Assembly: GCA_019348475.1 (NCBI GenBank)
Contig: JAHWJJ010000329.1
Coordinates: 1-5,575 of the forward strand
DNA length: 5,575 bases
Source of the DNA: Gemmatimonadota bacterium
GTDB taxonomy: Bacteria; Gemmatimonadota; Gemmatimonadetes; Longimicrobiales; Longimicrobiaceae
Direction of reading: 5' to 3'
Position numbers and translations under genes: made by a program. Shown here one piece after another: positions 1 to 5,467 of the stretch (position 1 is the first letter of the stretch; every line of letters begins with the position of its first letter). The notes under the pieces were generated by a model. It had not been told where the DNA came from and did not search any database. It worked only from the letters and a program-made list of their open reading frames with translations.

Positions 1-109
1 GGGGAGGGGTGCCGTGGAGCAGGGCGTAATCCACCGCGCGAAGTTCAACCTCCACCAGGGTTTTTTCGGGGGAGGTCGCGAGGAACGAGCGGGAGGGGGT
101 GCGGCTGGA
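1..109. repeat. Family 1 intergenic repeat, copy A (cut by the window edge)
   Basis: This is the right-hand part of a GC-rich dispersed repeat; its left arm lies outside the window. It contains the core GGAGCAGGGCGTAATCC (16-32), found again at 196-212 and 1256-1272, then AAGTTCAACC (41-50). The right inverted arm GTCGCGAGGAACGAGC is at 75-90. It aligns almost base for base with 181-290 at an offset of 180-181, so copies A and B form a tandem direct duplication. The open frames crossing it are proline, arginine and glycine-rich and recur with each copy, so I read it as non-coding. Confidence 0.85.
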
Positions 110-112
110 CGG

Positions 113-290
113 GGGCCCTCTCCCCCGCCAGGCCTTTCGCTCGTCCCTCGCGACGGCTGGCGACCCCTCCCCCAACCCCGGGGGAGGGGTGGCGTGGAGC
201 AGGGCGTAATCCGCCGGAGCAAAGTTCAACCTCCACCAGGGTGTTTTCGGGGGAGGTCGCGAGGAACGAGCGGGAGGGGGTGCGGCTGGG
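113..290. repeat. Family 1 intergenic repeat, copy B (full length)
   Basis: This is a complete copy. It starts GGGCCCTCTCCCCCGCC, followed by the left arm GCTCGTCCCTCGCGAC (139-154). A perfect 10-bp hairpin follows (164-173 with 180-189, loop AACCCC), then the core (196-212) and the right arm GTCGCGAGGAACGAGC (256-271). The two outer arms are complementary except at one position. The arrangement of outer inverted arms, inner hairpin and fixed core, with no coding capacity, resembles a MITE or REP-like element. No target-site duplication is visible. Confidence 0.85.
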
Positions 291-293
291 ACC

Positions 294-311
294 GCCCACG
301 CCAGCGTGGGC
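294..311. other. Perfect 8-bp inverted repeat
   Basis: GCCCACGC (294-301) and GCGTGGGC (304-311) are exact reverse complements separated by two bases, so a real hairpin would open to a loop of about four. It lies just right of repeat copy B. No T-tract follows, so it is not a classical intrinsic terminator. It may belong to the repeat edge or end an upstream transcript outside the window. Confidence 0.4.
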
Positions 312-371
312 CCACCCCCCTTCGGGCGCGGGAGTTGCAAATCCTCTCCACACGGGCAGATGAACAGTCAC

Positions 372-441
372 CACACGCGCCTTCCCTTGCGGGAGGCGCG
401 TTGTGATTGTTCGCCCCTGGAATGGGCGCGCGGGTGCGCCC
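372..441 (+). promoter_or_regulatory. Two strong hairpins before the small secreted protein gene
   Basis: The first hairpin pairs roughly 372-386 with 391-405: core ACGCGCC with GGCGCGT, then CCC with GGG, a TTGC loop and two single-base bulges. The second is GGGCGC (424-429) with GCGCCC (436-441), loop GCGGGT. Both lie 55-125 bases before the chosen start at 496 and could form a structured 5' leader or end an upstream transcript. A GTG at 403 falls in the first stem, which argues against it as the start. A possible -35 (TTGCAA, 335-340) lies upstream, but its -10 is poor. Function unknown. Confidence 0.35.
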
Positions 442-485
442 GCAACATGGATCGGAACCGGAGAAAGCGCAGTGAGAGCAGTGAC

Positions 486-490
486 GAGGA
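486..490 (+). promoter_or_regulatory. Shine-Dalgarno GAGGA deciding the start of the secreted protein
   Basis: GAGGA sits 5 bases before the ATG at 496 and 8 bases before the ATG at 499. Either start gives a clean signal peptide at the N-terminus. Starts further upstream in the same frame (GTG at 403, 472 or 481) would add a non-conserved-looking, hydrophilic extension before the signal peptide. Confidence 0.55.
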
Positions 491-495
491 CGTGG

Positions 496-1047
496 ATGAT
501 GCGGGCCGCGGTGGCCGGCGCGCTGGCGATGGGAGCGGGGGCGGCCGAGGCGCAGGTGTTCACGCCCAGCTACCAGGCGCCGGTGGTGATGAACGACCTG
601 GGCATCTACCTGAGCGACGCGCCCGGCGACCTGGCGGTCGAGGGGATCTGGCGCGGCGGGCCGGTGGGCCTGCGCGTCGGCTTCGTGGATGCGGGTGACG
701 ACCTGCTGTCGCTGGGTGGCGAGGTGCGAGTGCCGGTGTCCGCGCCCATTGCCGTGGCGTTCACCGCGGGCGCGCAGGGGCTCATCGGCGACCTGGACGG
801 CATCGGCGTACAGGCCGGGCTCTCCATCGGGCAGCGCTTCGTGAACCCCGGCGTTGCGCTCACGCCCTACATCCACCCGCGCATCGCGCTGATCGACGGT
901 CTGGCGGTGGACGACGAGTTCGGTGCGGAGCTTCTGGCGGACCTGGGGCTGGACGCGGAGTTTGCGTCCAACCTCATCCTGCGCATCAGCGTGGGGCTGG
1001 GCGCGGGCAGCCCGGGCGTGGGCATCGGCCTCGCCTGGCGCAGGTAG
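496..1047 (+). CDS. Exported small protein, possible outer-membrane beta-barrel, function unknown
   Basis: I do not recognise this protein. From the ATG at 496 it has 183 residues (182 from 499). Residues 1-19 form a short signal peptide: arginine near the start, an alanine/glycine-rich hydrophobic stretch, and an AEA site before Q20. The mature part has about eight short stretches of alternating hydrophobic and small or polar residues joined by glycine/aspartate turns (for example residues 47-52, 56-63, 84-93, 101-112, 117-133 and 160-182). This pattern suits beta-strands and ends in GIGLAWRR. It has the look of a small outer-membrane barrel or periplasmic beta-sandwich, but the last residue is not aromatic as in classical barrels. 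No cysteines, lipobox or catalytic motif are seen. It stands alone between repeat-filled gaps, so context gives no role. Third codon positions are GC-rich as in the neighbours, which supports real coding. Confidence 0.7.
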   Translation: MMRAAVAGALAMGAGAAEAQVFTPSYQAPVVMNDLGIYLSDAPGDLAVEGIWRGGPVGLRVGFVDAGDDLLSLGGEVRVPVSAPIAVAFTAGAQGLIGDLDGIGVQAGLSIGQRFVNPGVALTPYIHPRIALIDGLAVDDEFGAELLADLGLDAEFASNLILRISVGLGAGSPGVGIGLAWRR

Positions 1048-1061
1048 CGGCCACCGCCGGA

Positions 1062-1168
1062 TTCTCCCTCCCCCACCAGTTGATGGGGGAAGGGCCGGGG
1101 ATGGGGGGCGCCTGCCGGACCGCTTCATCTCCAGCTTCTCGCCACCGAAGTTCCTCCCGTCTCCGCGG
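1062..1168. repeat. Family 2 intergenic repeat, copy 1
   Basis: These 107 bases align with 2734-2840. The shared order is TTCTCCC, a C-tract/G-tract hairpin, the G-rich block at 1085-1108, a variable middle, CCGAAGTTC and CTCCGCGG. The G-rich block has four runs (G5-AA-G3-CC-G4-AT-G6), a textbook G-quadruplex pattern on the plus strand. With family 1 copy C it fills most of the 362-base gap between the secreted protein and the dehydrogenase genes. Confidence 0.75.
1066..1094 (+). terminator. Possible transcript-end hairpin after the secreted protein gene
   Basis: CCCTCCCCCA (1066-1075) pairs with TGGGGGAAGGG (1084-1094) with one bulged A, starting 18 bases after the stop codon. No run of T follows, so it is not a typical intrinsic terminator. 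It is part of family 2 repeat copy 1 and may stop or protect transcripts in the way REP-type hairpins do. Confidence 0.3.
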
Positions 1169-1172
1169 CCAC

Positions 1173-1347
1173 GGGCCCTCTCCCCCGCCAGCCTTTTCGC
1201 TCGTCCTCGCGACGGCTGGCGACCCCTCCCCCCAACCCCGGGGGAGGGGTGGCGTGGAGCAGGGCGTAATCCACCGCGCGAAGTTCAACCTCTTCCAGAG
1301 GCTTTGGGGGAGGTCGCGAGGACGAGCGGGGAGGGGCCGGGGGAGGG
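1173..1347. repeat. Family 1 intergenic repeat, copy C (full length, perfect arms)
   Basis: The order of parts matches copy B: GGGCCCTCTCCCCCGCC, left arm GCTCGTCCTCGCGAC (1199-1213), inner hairpin (1223-1249), core (1256-1272) and right arm GTCGCGAGGACGAGC (1313-1327). The arms are perfect reverse complements over 15 bases. Relative to copies A, B and D, each arm lacks one base at the matching position. The copy ends in a G-run block (1328-1347). It directly precedes the 5' region of the dehydrogenase gene, so its hairpins may lie in that gene's leader. Confidence 0.85.
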
Positions 1348-1409
1348 CATCCCCGGCGGCCTCTCTCCATCGGCTGATCCTCATCCGCCCCCTCTCACCC
1401 GATCCGCAG

Positions 1410-2609
1410 ATGGCCGGCACGCCGCTCGACCGCATCCTCCACGACGTCCGCGCCTTCGTCCGCGGCGAGCTGGTGCCGCTGGAGGACCGGCTGCGCGCCG
1501 GCGGGTTCGCGGACCTGGCCCCCGCGCTGGAGGAGAAGCGGCGGCAGGTGAAGGAGATGGGGCTGTGGGCGCCCTTTCTTCCCCAGCGGCTGGGCGGGCT
1601 GGGGCTCTCGCTGACGGAGTTCGCCCGCGTGAGCGAGGAGCTGGGGTGGTCCATGCTGGGGCACTACGCGTTCAACTGCCAGGCGCCCGACGTGGGCAAC
1701 ATGGAGCTGCTGATGGACCACGGCACTCCGGAGCAGCAGGCGCGCTGGCTCACGCCGTTGGCAAGAGGAGAGATCCGCAGCTGCTTTTCGATGACCGAGC
1801 CGGAGCACGCCGGGTCCAACCCCGTGCACCTGGGCACGACGGCGGTGCGGGAGGGCGGCGAGTACGTGATCAACGGCCACAAGTGGTTCACCTCGTCGGC
1901 GGAGGGCTCCGCGTTCGCCATCGTGATGGCGGTGACGAGCCCCGACGCGCCGCGGCCGCACGAGCGCGCCAGCCAGATCATCGTCCCCACGGATACGCCG
2001 GGGTTCCGCCGGGTGCGCAACATCTCCATCATGGGCGAGGCCGGCGAAGGCTACTTCAGCCACGCGGAGGTGGTGTACGAGGACTGCCGCGTGCCCGTCG
2101 CGAACCTGATCGGCGCGGAGGGGAGCGGGTTCCGCCTGGCGCAGGAGCGGCTGGGGCCCGGGCGCATTCACCACTGCATGCGGTGGATCGGCATCGCGGA
2201 GCGCGCGTTCGACCTGATGTGCCGCCGCGCCGCCGCGCGCGAGCTGGCGCCCGGCGAACCGCTGGGGAGCAAGCAAACGGTGCAGCACTGGATCGCGGAG
2301 AGCCGCGCGGAGATCCACGCGTCGCGGCTGATGGTGCTGGACGCCGCGGAGCGCATCGACCGCGAGGGGGCGGCGGCGGCGCGCGTGGACATCTCGACCA
2401 TCAAGTTCTACGTGGCCGGCGTGCTGCAGCGGGTGATCGACCGCGCCATCCAGACGCACGGGGCGCTGGGGCTCACGGACGACACGCCGCTGGCCTCCAT
2501 GGCCCGCCACGAACGCGCCGCCCGCATCTACGACGGCCCCGACGAGGTGCACAAGTCCGTGGTCGCGCGGGAGATTTTGCGCCGATACGGGGTTAGCGTG
2601 GCGATCTGA
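1410..2609 (+). CDS. Acyl-CoA dehydrogenase-fold protein, ACAD10/ACAD11/LvaC type
   Basis: The protein has 399 residues, the usual length for the family, and would be a soluble FAD enzyme acting on acyl-CoA. An alpha-helical N-terminal domain covers about residues 1-125. The family motif SMTEPEHAGSNP (127-138) opens the beta domain, and the C-terminal helical domain covers about 240-390. Q348-x2-G351, in QTHGALG, is the usual FAD-contact segment from the neighbouring subunit. The C-terminal signature YDGPDEVH (374-381) is the form I associate with ACAD10/ACAD11. It puts Asp375 where medium-chain dehydrogenases carry the catalytic Glu of YEG. With the kinase gene downstream, the likely reaction is conversion of 4-phosphoacyl-CoA to enoyl-CoA rather than, or as well as, ordinary alpha,beta-dehydrogenation. 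The start at 1410 fits the domain edge, although no Shine-Dalgarno is visible. The frame stays open upstream to 1080, but only through repeat sequence. The fold is certain; the substrate is inferred. Confidence 0.93.
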   Translation: MAGTPLDRILHDVRAFVRGELVPLEDRLRAGGFADLAPALEEKRRQVKEMGLWAPFLPQRLGGLGLSLTEFARVSEELGWSMLGHYAFNCQAPDVGNMELLMDHGTPEQQARWLTPLARGEIRSCFSMTEPEHAGSNPVHLGTTAVREGGEYVINGHKWFTSSAEGSAFAIVMAVTSPDAPRPHERASQIIVPTDTPGFRRVRNISIMGEAGEGYFSHAEVVYEDCRVPVANLIGAEGSGFRLAQERLGPGRIHHCMRWIGIAERAFDLMCRRAAARELAPGEPLGSKQTVQHWIAESRAEIHASRLMVLDAAERIDREGAAAARVDISTIKFYVAGVLQRVIDRAIQTHGALGLTDDTPLASMARHERAARIYDGPDEVHKSVVAREILRRYGVSVAI

Positions 2610-2611
2610 GC

Positions 2612-2696
2612 GGCCCTCTCCCCCGCCAGGCCTTTCGCTCGTTCCTCGCGACGGCTGGCGACCCCTCCGCCGCGGGGAGGGGTGGCTGGGGGAGGT
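2612..2696. repeat. Family 1 intergenic repeat, copy D (internally deleted)
   Basis: It begins 3 bases after the dehydrogenase stop with GGCCCTCTCCCCCGCC, then the left arm GCTCGTTCCTCGCGAC (2637-2652) and an inner hairpin CCCCTCC (2662-2668) with GGAGGGG (2676-2682). After GGGGTGGC it jumps straight to TGGGGGAGGT, the sequence that lies just before the right arm in copy C. The 17-base core and the right arm are missing. This looks like a deletion derivative. Its hairpin could act at the 3' end of the dehydrogenase transcript. Confidence 0.75.
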
Positions 2697-2733
2697 TGGC
2701 CGCCACGCAGAGTGTCGGAGCCGCGCACGGGAT

Positions 2734-2840
2734 TTCTCCCTTCCCCCACGCAGTTTGTGGGGGAAGGGCCGGGGATGGGGGGGCGCTCCGCGGGCCGCTC
2801 GATCCCAGCCTCACGCGCCGAAGTTCTCCCCTCTCCGCGG
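2734..2840. repeat. Family 2 intergenic repeat, copy 2
   Basis: This is the second 107-base copy, matching 1062-1168. Its hairpin is perfect: CCCTTCCCCCAC (2738-2749) with GTGGGGGAAGGG (2757-2768), loop GCAGTTT. The right arm runs into a four-run G block (2759-2783; G5-AA-G3-CC-G4-AT-G7), so hairpin and quadruplex would compete for the same bases. A further G-rich tail lies at 2851-2870. It fills the 301-base gap between the dehydrogenase and kinase genes together with copy D. Confidence 0.75.
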
Positions 2841-2910
2841 GGAACGAACGGCGAGGGGCCGGGGGAGGGGCCACCCGCCGCCTGCGCCCAGCATCACGAA
2901 CGGAAACACG

Positions 2911-3966
2911 ATGAGCGACAACACCATCGCGGTGCGTGAGGGCGAGGGGTTCGACGCGGCCGGCGTGCTGGAGCACCTGCGCGCGCAGATCCCCGGCATC
3001 CCCGCGGGCGAGCTGGAGGTGCGGCAGTTCCCCACGGGCGCGTCGAACCTCACCTACCTGCTGCGCGTGGACGGATGGACCGCCGTGCTGCGGCGCCCGC
3101 CGCTGGGCCCGGTCGCCCCCAGGGCGCACGACATGGAGCGCGAAGGAAAGCTGCTCCAGCGCCTGAACGCCGTCTTTCCCCTCGCGCCGCGGCCGCTGCT
3201 CATCTGCACGGACGCGGAGGTGATCGGGGCGCCGTTCACGGTGATGGAGTACCGCCCCGGCGTGGTCGTGGATGCGCGGCTGCCGAACGGCGTGCAGGCG
3301 ACGCCGGAGCTGGCCCGCGCGATGGCGGAGGCGGTGGTGGACACGCTGGTCGAGCTGCACCGCGTGGACTATCGCGCGGCGGGGCTGGCGGAGATGGGAC
3401 GGCCGGAGGGCTTCATGCAGCGGCAGGTGGACGGGTGGATCGGCCGCTATCAGAAGGCGGCGACGGACCAGATCCCCGAGGTGGAGCCGCTCATCCGCCG
3501 CATCCGCGACCGCGTGCCGCAGCCGGGTGCCGCGGCGGCCACCGTCATCCACAACGACTTCAAGCTCAAAAACCTGATCTTCGACCCAGCGGACCTGGGG
3601 CGCGTGACGGCGGTGGTGGACTGGGAGATGGCGACGGTGGGGGACCCGCTGTTCGACCTGGCCATCTTTCTGAGCTACTGGACCGATCCATCCGATCCGC
3701 CCGCCCTGCAGGCGCTGGTGCCCAGCGTCACCACCCTGCCCCAGTTCCCCGCCCGCGGCGAGCTGCGCGACCTGTACGCGCGAAAGAGCGGGCGCGACCT
3801 GTCGGGGCTGGACTGGTACATGACCTTCGCGTACTTCAAGCTCGCCGTCATCCTGCAGCAGATCTACGCCCGCTACGTGCGCGGCCAGACGCGCGACCCG
3901 CGCTTCGCCGGCTTCGGCCACGCCGTGCGCACGCTCATCGTCCATGCGGAAGGACGTCAGGAGTAG
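2911..3966 (+). CDS. APH-like phosphotransferase, ACAD10/ACAD11 N-domain / LvaA type acyl-CoA kinase
   Basis: The protein has 351 residues, typical of stand-alone members. It has the kinase fold of the aminoglycoside/choline phosphotransferase superfamily. The N-lobe includes FPTGASNLTYLL (40-51), a nucleotide-loop segment, and VLRRPPLGPVAPRAHDMERE (59-78), the LRR/KPPG segment seen in ACAD11-type kinases. The C-lobe carries the catalytic loop HNDFKLKNLIFD (214-225; Asp216 and Asn221) and the metal-binding VVDWEMATVGDP (235-246; Asp237). Key residues are all present, so it should be active. By family knowledge such proteins phosphorylate the 4-hydroxyl of 4-hydroxyacyl-CoA, not antibiotics. 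The dehydrogenase partner gene lies upstream on the same strand, across 301 bases of repeats; cotranscription is plausible but not shown. The ATG at 2911 begins the recognisable protein; only a weak GGAA precedes it. No obvious LvaB-like small partner gene is seen nearby. It ends 11 bases from the opposing ROK gene. Confidence 0.92.
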   Translation: MSDNTIAVREGEGFDAAGVLEHLRAQIPGIPAGELEVRQFPTGASNLTYLLRVDGWTAVLRRPPLGPVAPRAHDMEREGKLLQRLNAVFPLAPRPLLICTDAEVIGAPFTVMEYRPGVVVDARLPNGVQATPELARAMAEAVVDTLVELHRVDYRAAGLAEMGRPEGFMQRQVDGWIGRYQKAATDQIPEVEPLIRRIRDRVPQPGAAAATVIHNDFKLKNLIFDPADLGRVTAVVDWEMATVGDPLFDLAIFLSYWTDPSDPPALQALVPSVTTLPQFPARGELRDLYARKSGRDLSGLDWYMTFAYFKLAVILQQIYARYVRGQTRDPRFAGFGHAVRTLIVHAEGRQE

Positions 3967-3977
3967 ATCCGTAGAAG

Positions 3978-5198
3978 TCAGCCCACGGCAGGGGCCGCGA
4001 AAACGGGGGCGACGACGAGCGCGGCGGCGCCGCGAAGGCGCGTCTGCGGGTCGTGGGGCTCGGGGATCACGGGGGTGGCGGCGGCGCCCTGCGTCAGGGT
4101 CCGCTCGGCCAGCGCCTCCGCGACGCGCGGGCGGATCAGGTCCCACCCCGCCGCGATGTCGCCGCCCACCACGATGCGCGCCGGGTTCAGCGCGTTGACG
4201 ATGGCCGCCAGGCCCAGCCCCACGTACCGCCCGGTCACCGCCAGCGCCTCGCGCGCGGCCGCGTCGCCGGCGCGGGCGCGGGCGATCACGTCCACCACCG
4301 TCAGCCGGCTCTCGCGCACCTGGGCGTAGCTTTCGCGCGTCGCCAGCTCGCGGCCCAGGTAGCGGGCGACCACGGCCGTGGTGGACGTGTACGCCTCCCA
4401 GCACCCGCGCGACCCGCACAGGCACGCCGGCCCTTCCAGCGAGAGAGGGATGTGGCCGAACTCGCCCGCGGCGTCGCGGTGGCCGCGCACCACGTGGCCG
4501 CCCATCACCAGCCCCGCGCCCACGCCGTCGGAGATGGTGACGTACGCAAAGCTGTCGGCGCCCTCGATCAACCCCTGCCCCATCCACATCTGCGCCAGCG
4601 CGCAGGCCACGGCGTCGCGCTCGATGTGCACGCGAATGCCCACGGCCTCTTCCAGCGCACCGCGCAGGTCCACGTTGCGCCAGCCCAGCGTGGGCGCGTT
4701 CACCACCCGCCCGGTGGCGCGGTCCACCATCCCCGGCACCACCATCCCCACGCCCTGGCACTCGCCGGCCGGCACGTGCGCGTCCACCAGCCGGCGGATG
4801 CGGGGGGCCAGCGCGTCCACCAGCTCCTCCGGGGTGGCCGGCGTCGCCAGCAGTTCCGTGGCCAGGGGACGGCCGCTGAAGTCGGAGAGCATCAGCTGCG
4901 TTTCGCTCAGCCGCACGTCCACCGCCACCGCCAGGCGGTCGTGCGCGCGCACGTGCAGCAGCGTGGGCTTGCGCCCGCGCCGCGACGCGCCGGTGGCGCC
5001 TTCCACCAGCAGCTCCGCCTCGATCAGCTCGTTCACCAGCGGCGTGACGATGCCGCGCGCCACCCCCATCCGCCGCGCCAGGTCCGCCCGCGAGATCGGC
5101 TGGTACTCGCGCACCAGGTTCAGGACGATCTGGCGGTTGATCTCCTTGGTGGTGGTGCGGGTGGCGCGCCGAAAGTTGCGCGGGTCGATTTTTCGCAC
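3978..5198 (-). CDS. ROK-family (NagC/Mlc/XylR-like) transcriptional regulator
   Basis: The protein has 406 residues. A winged helix-turn-helix lies at about residues 22-66 (ISRADLARRMGVARGIVTPL at 35-54), followed by RRGRKPTLL (73-81), the linker typical of ROK repressors. The ROK domain follows. The zinc site G-H249-x9-C259-x-C261-G-x2-G-C266-x-E268 is complete, with spacing like E. coli Mlc. The sugar-site Asp195 (IERDA) and Glu246 (GEFGH) are kept. The phosphate loop reads ISDGVGAG (222-229) where ROK kinases have GTGxG, so it probably senses a sugar or sugar phosphate without phosphorylating it. The start is GTG at 5198; an in-frame stop lies five codons upstream and no Shine-Dalgarno is visible. 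It is convergent with the kinase gene and divergent from the frame at 5468, which it more likely controls, with possible autoregulation through the palindrome at 5426-5446. The ligand cannot be read from sequence. Confidence 0.93.
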   Translation of the reverse strand: MRKIDPRNFRRATRTTTKEINRQIVLNLVREYQPISRADLARRMGVARGIVTPLVNELIEAELLVEGATGASRRGRKPTLLHVRAHDRLAVAVDVRLSETQLMLSDFSGRPLATELLATPATPEELVDALAPRIRRLVDAHVPAGECQGVGMVVPGMVDRATGRVVNAPTLGWRNVDLRGALEEAVGIRVHIERDAVACALAQMWMGQGLIEGADSFAYVTISDGVGAGLVMGGHVVRGHRDAAGEFGHIPLSLEGPACLCGSRGCWEAYTSTTAVVARYLGRELATRESYAQVRESRLTVVDVIARARAGDAAAREALAVTGRYVGLGLAAIVNALNPARIVVGGDIAAGWDLIRPRVAEALAERTLTQGAAATPVIPEPHDPQTRLRGAAALVVAPVFAAPAVG

Positions 5199-5425
5199 GG
5201 CGAGGGTCGTTCAGGAAATCGGACCGGCGATGCACGTCCGGCGGCGGGAATTCGTCCGCGGCACGGGCAAAATGACGCGGCGCACCCGCGCCCCGCTGAA
5301 GATGGCCCGCGCCGCGCCGCCCACGCAAGCCGGGGCCGTGCCGACGATTTTCCCGCCACGGCGCCCGGACCGGCGCGGAAAAAGCCTTGCGGAGCCGCAC
5401 GTACACGGTTCTTCTCTGCTCCACC
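5199..5425. other. ROK gene upstream region
   Basis: This is the non-coding stretch between the ROK start and the palindrome. Frames across it belong to long shadow frames of the ROK gene. A weak minus-strand -10 candidate (AACCGT, 5405-5410) lies 17 bases from a TTGACG. GAATTCGTC at 5249-5257 recurs inverted at 5441-5449 and could be an auxiliary half-site, though a 9-base match in this length may be chance. The family 1 and 2 repeats do not occur here. Confidence 0.4.
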
Positions 5426-5446
5426 TTCGTCAACAAAGCTGACGAA
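5426..5446. promoter_or_regulatory. Candidate ROK operator: 7+7 base perfect inverted repeat
   Basis: TTCGTCA (5426-5432) and TGACGAA (5440-5446) are exact reverse complements around a 7-base AT-leaning centre, giving a 21-base site suited to a dimer. TTCG/CGAA-edged palindromes are known in the Mlc/NagC group. Its outer edge is 21 bases before the divergent GTG at 5468, a position where binding would block transcription. On the minus strand, TTGACG (5428-5433) inside the site could be a -35 for the ROK gene itself, about 230 bases from its start. The palindrome is seen directly; its use by the ROK protein is inferred. Confidence 0.6.
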
Positions 5447-5467
5447 TTCGGTTCCGGACCGCCGCCC

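Noticed and set aside
14..406. Open frames through repeat copies A and B on both strands
   Set aside because: The predicted peptides recur wherever the repeat recurs, are Pro/Arg/Gly-rich and change frame between copies. The sequence is better explained as structured non-coding repeat.
1..1347. CRISPR array
   Set aside because: Repeat units are about 175 bases, vary in length and are not separated by regular unique spacers; no cas gene is present.
1395..2552. A 385-codon minus-strand frame opposite the dehydrogenase
   Set aside because: It is an antisense shadow with biased composition and no domain.
923..2596. A 557-codon plus-strand frame overlapping the dehydrogenase
   Set aside because: It is out of frame with the recognised dehydrogenase, runs through the repeats and gives an Arg/Gly-rich product without motifs.
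2911..3966. Aminoglycoside resistance gene
   Set aside because: The kinase fold is shared, but the LRRPPLG segment and the dehydrogenase neighbour point to the acyl-CoA kinase branch.
4020..4034. Hairpin CGCGGC/GCCGCG as terminator for the kinase gene
   Set aside because: It lies inside the ROK coding region, has no T-tract, and such stems arise by chance in alanine/arginine-rich coding sequence at this GC content.
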